Assembly: GCF_003259365.1 (NCBI RefSeq)
Contig: NZ_QLLY01000005.1
Span: 248,001-312,000, forward strand
Direction: 5' to 3'
DNA: 64,000 nucleotides
Origin: Streptomyces sp. PsTaAH-137
GTDB lineage: Bacteria; Actinomycetota; Actinomycetes; Streptomycetales; Streptomycetaceae
In this document: positions 33,679 to 43,632 of the stretch, one piece after another
How the letters are laid out: every line of letters starts with the position of its first letter
Numbering within the stretch: position 1 is the first letter of the stretch
Notes under the pieces: generated by a model
The model's input: only the letters and a program-made list of their open reading frames with translations
Databases searched by the model: none
What the model was told of the DNA's origin: nothing
Program-made: the position numbers and the translations under genes

Positions 33679-34704
33679 ATGACCGGTGACCGGAACAGTG
33701 ACGAGGCGCGGGAAGACCGGTCGGGGTCGCGGGAGCCGCGTGAACCGACCGATCTGCCCGCCCGCTCGTGGTGGGCCGTGGTGCGCCGCACGGCCAGGGA
33801 GTTCATCGACGACGATCTGCCCGACAAGGCCGCCTCCCTCACCTACTACGGGGTGCTGTCGCTGTTCCCCGCGCTGCTGGTGCTGATCTCCGGGCTGGGC
33901 GTCATCGGCGAGACGGCGACGAAGAGCGTGCTCGACAATCTGCGCCATCTCGCTCCGGGGCCGGTACGGGATCTGCTGGGCAACGCCGTCGTGGAACTCC
34001 AGGGCGCCGGTGGTTCGAGCGGGGTCGTCGCGGTGGTGAGCCTGGTGGCGGCCATCTGGTCGGCGTCCGGTTACGTCGGGGCGTTCATCCGCACCGCCAA
34101 CGCCGTGTACGACCTCCCCGAGGGCCGCCCGGTGTGGAAGGTGACACCGCTGCGGCTGGCGCTGACGGTGACGTTGATGGTGCTGCTCGCGGTCAGCGCG
34201 ACGATCGTCGTGTTCACGGGGCCGCTGGCGCGCCGGGCCGGGGAGGCGATCGGTGCCGGGGACGTCGCGGTCACCACCTGGAACATCGCGAAGTGGCCGG
34301 TGCTGCTGGTCCTTGTGGCGCTGATGGTGGCGCTGCTGTTCTGGCGTGCGCCCAACGTCCGTGGCGGCGGCTTCCGCTGGCTGAGCCCGGGCAGCGTGGT
34401 GGCGGTGCTGCTGTGGCTGCTGACCTCGGGCGCGTTCGCCCTGTACGTGGCGGGGTTCAGCTCGTACAACAAGACGTACGGCACGCTGGCCGGCGTCATC
34501 ATCTTCCTGGTCTGGCTGTGGCTGTCGAATCTGGCGATCCTGCTCGGCCTGGAATTCGACGCGGAGCTGGCCCGGCAGCGCGCCATCTCCGGCGGGCTGC
34601 CGGAGGGGCAGGAGCCCTACGTGGAGCCGCGCGACACCCGCAAGTGGCCGCCGAAGCTGCGCCGCAGGGCCCGGTTCGGCGACGGTCCGCAGAACGCCGG
34701 GTAG
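33679..34704 (+). CDS. YihY/virulence factor BrkB family membrane protein
   Basis: A 341-residue inner-membrane protein with about six membrane helices. The conserved opening DDLPDKAASLTYYGVLSLFPALL (split here: KAASLTYYGVLSLFPALL, about residues 53-70) and the C-terminal WLWLSNLAILLGLEFDAEL identify the YihY/BrkB (UPF0761) family, sometimes mislabelled ribonuclease BN. Transport or envelope roles have been proposed but are not settled. GAGGAGG precedes the ATG. It lies just before the lipid cluster but upstream of the first shared operator, so I do not count it as part of it. Confidence 0.88.
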   Translation: MTGDRNSDEAREDRSGSREPREPTDLPARSWWAVVRRTAREFIDDDLPDKAASLTYYGVLSLFPALLVLISGLGVIGETATKSVLDNLRHLAPGPVRDLLGNAVVELQGAGGSSGVVAVVSLVAAIWSASGYVGAFIRTANAVYDLPEGRPVWKVTPLRLALTVTLMVLLAVSATIVVFTGPLARRAGEAIGAGDVAVTTWNIAKWPVLLVLVALMVALLFWRAPNVRGGGFRWLSPGSVVAVLLWLLTSGAFALYVAGFSSYNKTYGTLAGVIIFLVWLWLSNLAILLGLEFDAELARQRAISGGLPEGQEPYVEPRDTRKWPPKLRRRARFGDGPQNAG

Positions 34705-34728
34705 ACCCGGCGGCGGCCCCCTACGTCT

Positions 34729-34744
34729 TGTCACCGTGCTGACA
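34729..34744. promoter_or_regulatory. TGTCA-N6-TGACA operator, site 1
   Basis: TGTCA-CCGTGC-TGACA, with one more matching base on each side (TTGTCA...TGACAA; CTTGTCA/TGACAAG in full). It lies 69 bp before the start of the degenerate adenylate-forming gene and matches sites at 37677 and 46005 in both arms and spacing. The cluster's PucR-type regulator is the likely ligand. Confidence 0.65.
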
Positions 34745-34812
34745 AGGCCGCACCGACACGTTCGGGGTGCGCGCACAAGAGGCGGTGGTGGGGGCTGCGG
34801 CACCATCCGTGC

Positions 34813-36213
34813 ATGACGGACGTGTTCGCGCGACGCCCCGAGGACGAGCCGGGTCTGCGGTTCTACGCGGACGGGGTGCCGCCGTCCCTGTCGGTGCCCC
34901 GGGTACCGCTGTCCGCGCTGCTGGACGACGCGGCCCGCCGCTTCGGGTCCCGCACGGCGCTGTCCCACCACGGCCGCAGGACCGGATACCGCGCGCTGCG
35001 CCGCTCGACGGTGCGGGTCGCGGCGGCTCTTGAACGGCTGGGGGTGCGGCGGGGCACCTGGGTGCTCACGCTGCTGCCGGACTGCCCGGAGCTGGTCGTG
35101 CTGTGCCAGGCCGCCTGGCGTCTCGGCGCGGTCCTGGTGCCGTGGCATCCGGCGGACCACCGGTCGGCGGGCGCCGTCCTCGCGGGCCGGGCGGGGCCGG
35201 TGGTCGTCGCGGTGCCGCGCGAGCCGGACGCCGAGACCGTCAAGGCGTGGGGCTGCGAGGTGCTGGTGACGGTGGACGTCCCCGGGCCCCGCCCCGCGCC
35301 GTCCGGCGCCGTCGGCCGCCCGCGGGTGAGGCGTCAGCCGAGCCCGGTCGTGGTCCGCTGGCGGGACCTCGACCGCAGCCGCACGGGAGCGCTGCCCGAG
35401 GTGCGGGACCGGCCGTGGTCGCGCGGCCCGGAGCCCGACGACATCGCGGTGATCCGGTACAGGCGTGGCGGCGCCCCGGTCGCGCTGTGCCACCGGCATC
35501 TGATGGCGGCCGCGCATCAACTGGCCGCCTGGTATCCGGAGTTGTCCCGGCGTCGGGGACGGCTGCTCTCGCTGGCGCCGCTGTGGACGGTGCGGGGGCT
35601 CGTCCTCGGGACGCTGGCGGCGCCGTTGGTCGGGGCGCGCACCGTCCTGGTGCCGGATCCGGCTCCGGCGGCGGTGCTGCGGGCCGCACGCCGGGCCGCG
35701 CCGACCGTGCTCGCGGCGCCGCCCGCCACCCTGGTCCGGCTCCTGGAGCGTCCCGCGCACGAGCGGGAGGCGCTCGCCACGGTGCGCGCGGTGCTCACCG
35801 CACCGCTGGACGCGGCGACCGGGCGGCGGGTGCGGGAGACGTTCGGCGCCCGGATCGTGGAGGCGTACGGGCCGGACGCGGCCTGCGGTGTCGCGCTCGC
35901 CAACCCGCCGACGGCGGACGCCCGTTCGGGCACGGCGGGGCTCGCGCTGCCCGGCACCCGGGTGCGGATCGCGGTGGAGGGGAACCTCGCGGCGGACGCG
36001 CTGCCGGGCGACGCCGGTGAGCTGTTGCTGCGCGGCCCCCAGGTCAGCAGGCTCCGCGTCGGGGAGGTCGAGGACGTGCTGCCGGACGGCTGGCTGCGGA
36101 CGGGGCGGCTCGCGGTGCGCGGGCCCGACGGATTCGTCACGCTCCTCGGCGACTCCACCGGGGCCGCCGGCGTCGGCGGTTCCGGTGGCGTCCCGGGCGG
36201 CGGAGCGCGATGA
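34813..36213 (+). CDS. Degenerate adenylate-forming (AMP-binding) protein, lacks C-terminal domain
   Basis: A 466-residue protein with the fold pattern of acyl-CoA/acyl-AMP ligases (PLSALLDDAARRFGSRTAL, LPDCPELVVLCQAAWRLGAV) but with the catalytic motifs lost. The P-loop region (about residues 213-226) reads IRYRRGGAPVALCH without the TSGxTG core; the A5 motif is AYGPDAACG (about 351-359) without its Thr-Glu; and in GWLRTGRLA (426-434) the ATP-ribose-binding Asp is Arg. The protein ends at the hinge, so the small C-terminal domain with the catalytic lysine is absent (family length 550-600). It is probably not an active ligase and may be a partner or regulator of the fatty acyl-AMP ligase. Its promoter carries operator site 1. 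Confidence 0.75.
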   Translation: MTDVFARRPEDEPGLRFYADGVPPSLSVPRVPLSALLDDAARRFGSRTALSHHGRRTGYRALRRSTVRVAAALERLGVRRGTWVLTLLPDCPELVVLCQAAWRLGAVLVPWHPADHRSAGAVLAGRAGPVVVAVPREPDAETVKAWGCEVLVTVDVPGPRPAPSGAVGRPRVRRQPSPVVVRWRDLDRSRTGALPEVRDRPWSRGPEPDDIAVIRYRRGGAPVALCHRHLMAAAHQLAAWYPELSRRRGRLLSLAPLWTVRGLVLGTLAAPLVGARTVLVPDPAPAAVLRAARRAAPTVLAAPPATLVRLLERPAHEREALATVRAVLTAPLDAATGRRVRETFGARIVEAYGPDAACGVALANPPTADARSGTAGLALPGTRVRIAVEGNLAADALPGDAGELLLRGPQVSRLRVGEVEDVLPDGWLRTGRLAVRGPDGFVTLLGDSTGAAGVGGSGGVPGGGAR

Positions 36214-37576
36214 GGGTCACCAGCGCCCCGAACAGGACGCATCCGGCGGCCAGTTGGAGTCCGTTGTCGTAGCCGTCGAGGAAGGCGGCACGCGGGTCGG
36301 CGCCGTCGCGCAACGCCCCGCGTTCGGTGCGGGTGAGCACGATGCCGACGAGAACGACGCCGAACACGCCGCTGATCTCGCGTGCCGCACTGACCAGGCC
36401 CGACGCCATGCCGGTGCGGGTGGCGGGGACGCCCGCGACGGAGCGAACGGTCAGCGGTGTGGTGAGCGCCGAGCCGACGCCGATCAGCAGCAGCCCCGGC
36501 TGCAGTTCCGCGTACGTGGCGTGCGCCCCGGTGCGGGAGACGAGGACGAGGCCCGCCGCGACCAGGGCGAGCCCTGCGGCGATGGACCGGTGCGCGCCGA
36601 GGAGGCGGGCCGCGCGCTCCGCGAACGGCGTGCAGACCAGCAGGGCTCCGGCCAGCGGCAGGAACGCGAGGCCCGCCTTCACCGGGGAGAAGCCGAGCAC
36701 GTGCTGGAGGTAGAGGGCGGTGAAGAAGAAGACTCCGTTGACGCCGATGCCCCACAGCACCTGCGCCGCGACCCCGCCGACGAGGAACCGGTCGCGCAGC
36801 ATCCGCAGGTCCACCACCGGGAGGAAGGTGCGGGTCTCGACCACCAGGAAGGCCGCCCCGGCCGCCGCCGCCAGCCACAGGCACAGCGGGACGGGCGGGG
36901 TGCTGAAGGTGTCCTCGCCGCCTTTGACCAGGGCGTAGGTCAGGAGGAACAGGGCGAGCGCGGAGAGGGCGACGCCGGGCAGGTCCAGGAGGGCGGGCAG
37001 GCGCGCGGCGCGTTGCCCGCGGGCGGCGGGGACGGCGGGGACGAGCAGCAGGGCGAGCACCCCGAACGGCACGTTGAGCAGGAACACCCAGTGCCAGCCC
37101 CAGTGTTCGGTGACGAAGCCGCCGATGACCGGGCCGAGCGCGAGGGCGATGGCCAGCGAGGCCGTCCACAGCCCGACGGCGGTGGCGCGGCGCCGGGCCG
37201 GCAGGTCGGCGGCGACGACCGCGAGGGACGCCGGGATGACGAGAGCGGCTCCGGTGCCCTGCACGGCGCGGGCCGCGACGAGCGTGGTGCCGCTGTCCGC
37301 GAGGGCGGCCGCCGCGGAGGCGAGGGTGAACACGGCGAGGCCGGCGGCGAGCACCGGGCGGCGCCCGACGAGGTCGGTGAGCCGGCCGCCGGCCAGCAGC
37401 AGCGCCCCGAACGACAGGACGTAGCTGGTGGCGACCCACTCCAGGCCGGCGACCGAGAGCCCCAGGTCGTCCTGCACGCTGGGCAGCGCCACGTTGATGA
37501 CGGTGTTGTCGAGCGTGGTGAGGAATCCGGCCAGGGACAGCAGGAGGAGCAGCGCCGACAGTCGTCCCCGGTGCAT
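36137..37576 (-). CDS. DHA2 (EmrB/QacA) family MFS exporter, 14 membrane segments
   Basis: A 479-residue protein with about 14 membrane helices. It has FLTTLDNTVINVALPSV in helix 1, motif A GGRLTDLVGRRPV after helix 2 and motif C GPVIGGFV in helix 5, all typical of proton-driven DHA2 exporters. GGGGAG precedes the ATG at 37576. It is divergent from the fatty acyl-AMP ligase gene and shares its intergenic region and operator site 2, so export of the cluster's product or an intermediate is likely. Its last 25 codons overlap, on the opposite strand, the end of the degenerate ligase gene by 77 bp. Confidence 0.88.
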   Translation of the reverse strand: MHRGRLSALLLLLSLAGFLTTLDNTVINVALPSVQDDLGLSVAGLEWVATSYVLSFGALLLAGGRLTDLVGRRPVLAAGLAVFTLASAAAALADSGTTLVAARAVQGTGAALVIPASLAVVAADLPARRRATAVGLWTASLAIALALGPVIGGFVTEHWGWHWVFLLNVPFGVLALLLVPAVPAARGQRAARLPALLDLPGVALSALALFLLTYALVKGGEDTFSTPPVPLCLWLAAAAGAAFLVVETRTFLPVVDLRMLRDRFLVGGVAAQVLWGIGVNGVFFFTALYLQHVLGFSPVKAGLAFLPLAGALLVCTPFAERAARLLGAHRSIAAGLALVAAGLVLVSRTGAHATYAELQPGLLLIGVGSALTTPLTVRSVAGVPATRTGMASGLVSAAREISGVFGVVLVGIVLTRTERGALRDGADPRAAFLDGYDNGLQLAAGCVLFGALVTLIALRRPGRHRNRRRRRPRWSRRGA

Positions 37577-37676
37577 GTGCCGCTCCCCTTCCGCCTGGCC
37601 CGTCGGACACCGGGATTGTCCGGGCCGGAGCGGCGGTCGCACTGCTGCGCGGGATGCCCATTCGGGGTGCGCGGCT

Positions 37677-37692
37677 TGTCATCCGGCTGACA
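37677..37692. promoter_or_regulatory. TGTCA-N6-TGACA operator, site 2
   Basis: TGTCA-TCCGGC-TGACA lies 105 bp before the fatty acyl-AMP ligase start and 100 bp before the divergent MFS start. Over 18 bp it matches site 1 at 15 positions (CTTGTCA...CTGACA). A further half-site, TGTCA, is at 37710-37714. The 13-mer TTCGGGGTGCGCG at 37661-37673 also occurs near site 1 (34761-34773). Confidence 0.65.
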
Positions 37693-37797
37693 TCCGGTGC
37701 CGCGCGAACTGTCACCGCCTCGTCTTTCTGCCGCACGCGCCGAAGCGGAACCTTGGGCCTCTGCCCCACCGTCCGTCACCTCCGTGGAGTTGCCGTC

Positions 37798-39543
37798 ATG
37801 ACCTCCCCGACGACTGACCCGACCGCCTGCGCCCCGGCCGGCGGGCCGCCCGAGGACGCGCCGCTGCTCACCGACCGGCTGCGTCACTGGGCGGCCGAGC
37901 GTGCCGCCCGCCGGGCCTTCACCCAGGTCGACTTCCCCGAGCCGCACTCCCCCGGTGTGCACCGGACCCTGGGCTGGCGCTCCCTGGAGGAGCGGGCCCG
38001 CGCGGTCGCCGGGCTCCTCGCGCGGACGGTGCGCCCGGCGGACCGGGTCGCGCTGCTGCTGCCGCAGGGCCTCGACTACGCGGTGGCGTTTCTGGGGTGC
38101 CTGTACGCGGGGGTCGTCGCGGTGCCGCTCTTCGGCCCCGGACTGCCGGGCCACGAGGGGCGGTTGGCGGCGGTTCTGGCGGACTGCGAACCGGCCTGTG
38201 TGCTCACCGACGGTCCGTCGCGGGGTTCCGTGGAGGCGTTCGTCGACGGCCGGATCCCCGTACTCGACACCAGCGGGGCGGGCCCGGCCCCGGCGGCGGA
38301 CGAGCTGCCGCGGCCGGCGGGCGACGACGTGGCGTATCTCCAGTACACGTCGGGCTCCACCCGCAGCCCGTCCGGGGTGATGGTGACGCACGCGAACGTC
38401 GTCGCCAACGCCCGGCAGGCGGTGACGGCGTTCGGCGCCGCGGCGGGCCGCACCACGACGGTCGGCTGGCTGCCGCTCTTCCACGACATGGGTCTGGTGC
38501 TGAGCGTGGCCGCGCCCGTGTACGCGGGGTTCTCCTCGGTGCTGCTCGACCCGGTGGCGTTCCTGGAGCGGCCGGTGCGCTGGCTGCGGCTGCTCGGCGG
38601 CTATCCGGGGACGATCAGCGCGGCGCCCAACTTCGCGTACGACTACTGCGTCTCGCGCGTCGACGCGGAGGAGCTGGCCGGGCTGCGGCTCGACCGGGTG
38701 GCGGCGCTGCTCAACGGCAGCGAACCGGTGCGGCCCAACACCCTTGAGCGGTTCCGGACGGTGTTCGCCGCCGCGGGGCTCGCGCCACAGGCGGTGTGTC
38801 CCGCGTACGGGCTCGCGGAGGCGACCGTGTTCGTGACGGCGGCCGACCGTACGGAGCCGTCGGTGACGGTGGAGTGCGACGCGGCGGCGCTCGCGGCGGG
38901 CCGGATCGAGCCGGGCGGGACCGCGCGCCTGGTCGACTGCGGCCGTCCGGTCGGCCAGGAGGTGCGGATCACGGACCCGGACACGGGCACGGAGCTCGGC
39001 GCGGACCTGGTCGGGGAGATCGTGGTGCGCGGGCCGAACGTCGGCGCGGGCTACTGGAAGCAGCCCGAGCGCTCGGCGGAGACGTTCCGCGGCGGATGGC
39101 TGCGCACCGGCGATCTGGGGGCGCTGCACGACGGGCGGCTGCTGGTGACGGGCCGCCTCAAGGACCTCATCGTCGTCGACGGCCGCAATCACTATCCGCA
39201 GGACGTGGAGGAGACCGTGCAGTCCGTGGTGGAGCTGGTGCGCCGGGACCGGCTCGCGGCCTTCCTCGTCCCGCACTCCGGCGGCGCCGACGAGGGCGAG
39301 GAGCTGGTGGTCGTCGCCGAGGCGCGGCGCGACGCGGCTCCGGAGGAGGCGTCGGTGCGGGCGGCTGTCGCGGCGGCGCGCGGCGAGGTCGCCGCCCGGC
39401 ACGGGCTGCGCCTCGCCGCGCTGCTGCTCGTCCCGGCGGACTCGGTGCCGCGCACGTCGAGCGGGAAGGTGGCGCGGGCGGCGTGCCGGGAGCGTCTCCT
39501 CGCCGGAGATCTCCGGCCGTTCCCGGCGGGGGTGACGGAGTGA
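37798..39543 (+). CDS. Long-chain fatty acyl-AMP ligase (FadD32-like FAAL)
   Basis: A 581-residue adenylating enzyme. The P-loop is YTSGSTRSPSG (from residue 183), followed by the FAAL/FACL GWLPLFHDMGL motif. The hinge sequence GRLKDLIVVDGRNHYPQDVE is the form typical of fatty acyl-AMP ligases, which hand the acyl-AMP to an acyl carrier protein and not to CoA; the catalytic lysine is Lys557 (SSGKVAR). The stop overlaps the start of the synthase gene (GTGA), so the acyl chain is almost surely loaded on the synthase's N-terminal carrier domain, as FadD32 does for Pks13. TGGAG precedes the ATG. Chain length cannot be read from sequence. Confidence 0.9.
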   Translation: MTSPTTDPTACAPAGGPPEDAPLLTDRLRHWAAERAARRAFTQVDFPEPHSPGVHRTLGWRSLEERARAVAGLLARTVRPADRVALLLPQGLDYAVAFLGCLYAGVVAVPLFGPGLPGHEGRLAAVLADCEPACVLTDGPSRGSVEAFVDGRIPVLDTSGAGPAPAADELPRPAGDDVAYLQYTSGSTRSPSGVMVTHANVVANARQAVTAFGAAAGRTTTVGWLPLFHDMGLVLSVAAPVYAGFSSVLLDPVAFLERPVRWLRLLGGYPGTISAAPNFAYDYCVSRVDAEELAGLRLDRVAALLNGSEPVRPNTLERFRTVFAAAGLAPQAVCPAYGLAEATVFVTAADRTEPSVTVECDAAALAAGRIEPGGTARLVDCGRPVGQEVRITDPDTGTELGADLVGEIVVRGPNVGAGYWKQPERSAETFRGGWLRTGDLGALHDGRLLVTGRLKDLIVVDGRNHYPQDVEETVQSVVELVRRDRLAAFLVPHSGGADEGEELVVVAEARRDAAPEEASVRAAVAAARGEVAARHGLRLAALLLVPADSVPRTSSGKVARAACRERLLAGDLRPFPAGVTE

Positions 39544-42500
39544 ACGGCCGGGGCGACGGGACGGGCGGTGCCGAAGGGATCCGCGAGCTGCTGGTCACCC
39601 GGCTCGGCGCCTGGTACGGAGTCGCGCCCGAGGAGGTGACGGACGACCGGCCGCTCGCCGAACTGGGCCTCACCTCGCGCGACGCCGTCGCGCTCACGGC
39701 ACTGCTCGGGGAGGCGGTGGGGCGGCGGCTGCCCGCGACCCTGCTGTGGGAGTCGCCGACCCCGGCCGCGCTGCTGGCGGCGCTGACCGAACCCGAGGAG
39801 CCGGTCCAGGACAACGCACCTTCCCACCAAGGAAGTTCACCGGTCGCCGTCGTCGGTCTCGGCTGTCGCTTCCCCGGCGGCGCCGACTCCCCGGCCGCGT
39901 ACTGGCGGCTGCTCACCGAGGAGCGGGACGCCGTCACGACGGTGCCCGAGGGCCGCTGGGATCCCTTCGTGCCGCCGGGCTCGGAGCTGCCCGCCGGACT
40001 GTCCCGGCACGGCGGCTTCCTCCGTGACGACAGGGGCGATCAACTGGCTGCTTTCGACGCCGAGTTCTTCGGGATCGGCGTGGACGAGGCCGTCGCGCTC
40101 GATCCGCAGCAGCGGCTGCTCCTGGAGGTGGCGCGGGAGGCGCTCGACCACGCGGCGCTGCCCGCGCCCTCGCTCGCGGGCTCGCGGACCGGGGTGTTCG
40201 TCGGGGTCAGCGGCACCGAGTACGCCCATCTCACAGCGGCCCGGCCGGAGTCGGTGACCCCGTGGACCGCGTCGGGCGGCGCGCTGAGCGTGACCGCGGG
40301 CCGGCTGTCGTACCTGCTGGATCTGCGGGGCCCCTCCCTGGCCGTGGACACGGCGTGCTCCTCGTCGCTGGTGGTCGTCGACCACGCGGTGCGCAGTCTG
40401 GCGGAGGGCACGTCGGACGTGGCGCTCGCGGCCGGGGTGAACGTGCTGCTGTCGCCCGCCGTGACGCTCGGTTTCCAGCGGGCGGGCGCGCTGGCGGCGG
40501 ACGGCCGCTGCAAGGCCTTCGACGCCGCCGCCGACGGCATGGTGCGCGGGGAGGGCTGCGGGGTCGTCGTCCTCAAGCGGCTCGCGGACGCGGAGCGGGA
40601 CGGTGACCGGATCCTCGCCGTGATCACCGGTACCGGAGTGAACAGCGACGGCCGGTCGAACGGCCTGACCGCGCCGAACGGCTCCGCGCAGCGCGCCCTC
40701 GTTCGCCAAGTGCACGGCTCCGGAGGCCCGTTGGTCGACTACGTGGAGGCGCACGGAACCGGCACGCCGCTCGGCGACCCGGTCGAGGCTGCCGCGCTCG
40801 GCGCCGCGCTCGGCCGGGGCCGCCTTCCTCGACAGCCGCTGCTGCTCGGCTCGGTGAAGACGAACCTCGGGCATCTGGAGGCCGCCGCCGGGATCGCCGG
40901 CCTCATCAAGACGGTGCTCGCCCTGCACCACGACGAGCTGCCGCCGCAGCTGCACTTCACCGCGCCGGGACCGCACCTGGACCTCGACGCGCTCGGCCTG
41001 CGGGTCGTCGCGGAGCCCGAGCCGTGGCCCCGCTACTCGGGCACGGCGACGGCGGGCGTATCCGCGTTCGGGTTCAGCGGCACCAACGCGCATGTGGCGC
41101 TCGCCGAGCACCGGGTCCCGCCCGGGGCGGACGCCGGTCCGGCGGACCGGCCGTCGGTACTGCTGCTCGACGCGCCGACCCCTTCCCGGCTGCGCGCCCA
41201 GGCGGGCGAGCTGGCGGACTGGCTCGACTCCCCCGGCAGCGGTCCGGCCCGCCTCACGGACCTCGGCACGACCCTGGCGGGCCGGACCGGCCGGGGCCGG
41301 GCGCGGGCGGCCGTCGTGACCCACGACCGGGCCGGGGCGGCGACCGCCCTGCACCGCTTCGCCGCCGGATCCCCGGACGCCCGTCTCGTCACGGTGGACC
41401 GGCCGCCGCTGCGCGCGGGTGCCCCGGGCCCGGTCTGGGTGTTCTCCGGCTACGGCTCGCAGTGGCCCGGCATGGGCCGTCGGCTCCTCGCATCGGAACC
41501 GGTGTTCGCGGCCACCGTCGACCGGCTCGAACCCGTCCTGCGCGAGCACGCCGGAGTGTCCCTGCGCGCCGCGACCGAACCCGGCGCCGACCTGTCGTCG
41601 CCCGACGTCGTCATGCCCGTCCTGTACGGGCTTCAGGTCGCGCTCGCCGAGCTGTGGCGGTCCTACGGGGTCGAGCCCGCGGCGGTCATCGGGCACTCGC
41701 TCGGCGAGATTGCGGCGGCCGTCGCCGCGCAGGCCCTCGACCCGACGACGGGCGCGCGCATCGTCGCCGTGCGGTCCCGGCTCCTCGCGACGCTGCGCGG
41801 CGGCGCGATGGCCGTGGTCGATCAGCCGGCCGACGCCGTCGCCGACGTGGCGGGCACGCTGCCGTCGGTGCACATCGCGGTGCACGCCTCGCCCGAGCAG
41901 TGCGTGGTCACCGGTTCGGCCGACGACGTGGCGGCGCTCGTCGCCCGGGTCACCGCCGACGGGGGCTTCGCGCGGACCCTGCCGGTGACCGCGGCGGGGC
42001 ACTCGCCGGACGTGGAGCCGCTGCTCGACGAGTTCGCCTGGGAGCTGGGCACGGTGTCCTGCGCGCCCCCGCTGTGCCGACGCTACTCCACGGTCCTGGA
42101 CGATCCGCGGGCCGGCGATCCCTGCGACACGGCGTACTGGCGGCACAACCTGCGCCGTCCGGTGCGGTTCGCGCAGGCGGTGCGCGCGGCGGCCGACGAC
42201 GGGCATCGCGTCTTCGTCGAAGTCGCCCCGCATCCGACGCAGTTGCATCCGCTGACCCGCACCCTGGAGGCGGCGGGCGCGCCGGACGCGCTGATCGTGC
42301 CGACGCTGCGCCGCGGCACCGACGACGCGGTCGCGTTCCGCACCTCGCTCGCGACGCTGCTCGTGCACGGGGTGCCGGTGCCGTCGGCGCGCGAGACGCT
42401 GCACCCCGGCGGACGGATCGTCGACGTGCCCTCGCCGCGGTGGCGGCACCGGCGGTTCTGGTTCGGCGAGACACCCGAGACGCCCGAGACCCCTGAGCCG

Positions 42501-43604
42501 GACACCGAGGGGGTTCGCGCCACGCCTCTGGACCGGTTGCGGGCCGTGGTCGCCGGGGTGATGGGCTTCGGGCCCGACCGTCTCGACCCGGACGTGCCGC
42601 TCACCGAGCTGGGCCTCGACTCCCTCACCGCCGTCCGCATCAGGACCGCCGTGGAGCGGGAGTTCGGGGTGGAGGTGGAGCCGGGCGCGCTGCTGCGGCG
42701 GGGGACGCTGCGGGGCGTCGCGGAGCTGCTGGACGGCGGGCCCGGCACGGCCTCACCCCTCCTCCCCGATCCCTCCGTGCCCGCCGCGCACTCCGGCACG
42801 CCCGGTCTCCTGCGCACGTTCCCCGGCGACGGCCCCGGTGCCCCGCTGTTCCTGTGCCATGCCGCGGGGGGTTCGAGCGACGTGTACGGGCGGCTCGCGG
42901 CGCGGCTCGACGGGCGGCGCCCGGTGTTCGGCTTCGACCGGGTCGAGCGGCCCGACGACGTGCGGGCCCGGGCCGCCGAGTTCGCGTCCCGCATCCGTGC
43001 GATCCGGCCCGCGGGTCCGTGGGCGGTGGGCGGCTGGTCGTACGGCGGGCTCGTGGCCCAGGAGACCGCGCGGCTGCTGTCCCGGCACGGCACGGTGCCG
43101 GCGCTCGTCCTCGTCGACTCGGTGCTGCCGCTCCCGGCGCCGCCGGCCCGGACCCCGGCCGACGAGGCACGGCGCCGCTTCGCGGACTTCGCCGCGTACA
43201 TCGCCGCCACCTATGGAGCCGAACTCAGGCTCCCCTATGAGGACTTGGGGGCGCTGGACGACACCGGGCAGGTCGACCTGGTCCTCAAGCTCCTGGAACA
43301 GGCCGTCGAGCTGCCCGCGTCGGTGCTCGCGCATCAGCGGACCTCGTACCTCGATCTGCGCAGCGGTGAACGGCACACCCCGGGCCCCTACGCGGGGCGC
43401 ACCCTGCTGTACCGGGCGACGCTGCCCGCGCCGCACACGGTGCGCGACGCCCGCTACGAGCGCACCGACACAGCGCTCGGCTGGGACGCGTACTGCACCG
43501 ATCTCACCGTCACCCCGCTCACCGGGCACCACCTGGCGCTGCTCGATCCGCCGGTGGTCGACGATCTCGCCGCCGCCCTGACCCGCGACCTCGCCACCAA
43601 CTGA
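39540..43604 (+). CDS. Single-module polyketide synthase, ACP-KS-AT-ACP-TE (Pks13-like)
   Basis: A 1,354-residue synthase. Domains: N-terminal carrier (about 10-85; Ser46 in [10 protein letters not shown]), ketosynthase (about 100-525; Cys273 in DTACSSS, His405, His445), acyltransferase (about 630-920; Ser720 in GHSLGE; specificity motif AAGH at 818-821), second carrier (about 995-1065; Ser1028 in ELGLDSL), thioesterase (about 1100-1350; Ser1167 in GGWSYGG, Asp1193, His1330 or 1331). There are no reductive domains. This is the order of mycobacterial Pks13, which condenses an acyl-AMP-derived chain on the first carrier with a carboxyacyl unit on the second, but shorter (Pks13 is about 1,730). 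Expected product: an alpha-alkyl beta-keto acyl chain. The linker at 977-989 is a TPE repeat. GTG start coupled to the ligase gene. Confidence 0.9.
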   Translation: MNGRGDGTGGAEGIRELLVTRLGAWYGVAPEEVTDDRPLAELGLTSRDAVALTALLGEAVGRRLPATLLWESPTPAALLAALTEPEEPVQDNAPSHQGSSPVAVVGLGCRFPGGADSPAAYWRLLTEERDAVTTVPEGRWDPFVPPGSELPAGLSRHGGFLRDDRGDQLAAFDAEFFGIGVDEAVALDPQQRLLLEVAREALDHAALPAPSLAGSRTGVFVGVSGTEYAHLTAARPESVTPWTASGGALSVTAGRLSYLLDLRGPSLAVDTACSSSLVVVDHAVRSLAEGTSDVALAAGVNVLLSPAVTLGFQRAGALAADGRCKAFDAAADGMVRGEGCGVVVLKRLADAERDGDRILAVITGTGVNSDGRSNGLTAPNGSAQRALVRQVHGSGGPLVDYVEAHGTGTPLGDPVEAAALGAALGRGRLPRQPLLLGSVKTNLGHLEAAAGIAGLIKTVLALHHDELPPQLHFTAPGPHLDLDALGLRVVAEPEPWPRYSGTATAGVSAFGFSGTNAHVALAEHRVPPGADAGPADRPSVLLLDAPTPSRLRAQAGELADWLDSPGSGPARLTDLGTTLAGRTGRGRARAAVVTHDRAGAATALHRFAAGSPDARLVTVDRPPLRAGAPGPVWVFSGYGSQWPGMGRRLLASEPVFAATVDRLEPVLREHAGVSLRAATEPGADLSSPDVVMPVLYGLQVALAELWRSYGVEPAAVIGHSLGEIAAAVAAQALDPTTGARIVAVRSRLLATLRGGAMAVVDQPADAVADVAGTLPSVHIAVHASPEQCVVTGSADDVAALVARVTADGGFARTLPVTAAGHSPDVEPLLDEFAWELGTVSCAPPLCRRYSTVLDDPRAGDPCDTAYWRHNLRRPVRFAQAVRAAADDGHRVFVEVAPHPTQLHPLTRTLEAAGAPDALIVPTLRRGTDDAVAFRTSLATLLVHGVPVPSARETLHPGGRIVDVPSPRWRHRRFWFGETPETPETPEPDTEGVRATPLDRLRAVVAGVMGFGPDRLDPDVPLTELGLDSLTAVRIRTAVEREFGVEVEPGALLRRGTLRGVAELLDGGPGTASPLLPDPSVPAAHSGTPGLLRTFPGDGPGAPLFLCHAAGGSSDVYGRLAARLDGRRPVFGFDRVERPDDVRARAAEFASRIRAIRPAGPWAVGGWSYGGLVAQETARLLSRHGTVPALVLVDSVLPLPAPPARTPADEARRRFADFAAYIAATYGAELRLPYEDLGALDDTGQVDLVLKLLEQAVELPASVLAHQRTSYLDLRSGERHTPGPYAGRTLLYRATLPAPHTVRDARYERTDTALGWDAYCTDLTVTPLTGHHLALLDPPVVDDLAAALTRDLATN

Positions 43605-43632
43605 CCCGTACCCCATTGCACTTGGAGTCCTC

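Noticed and set aside
33679-34704. YihY/BrkB gene as the first gene of the lipid cluster
   Set aside because: It ends before operator site 1, has its own ribosome site and promoter space, and is a widespread family with no tie to acyl chemistry.
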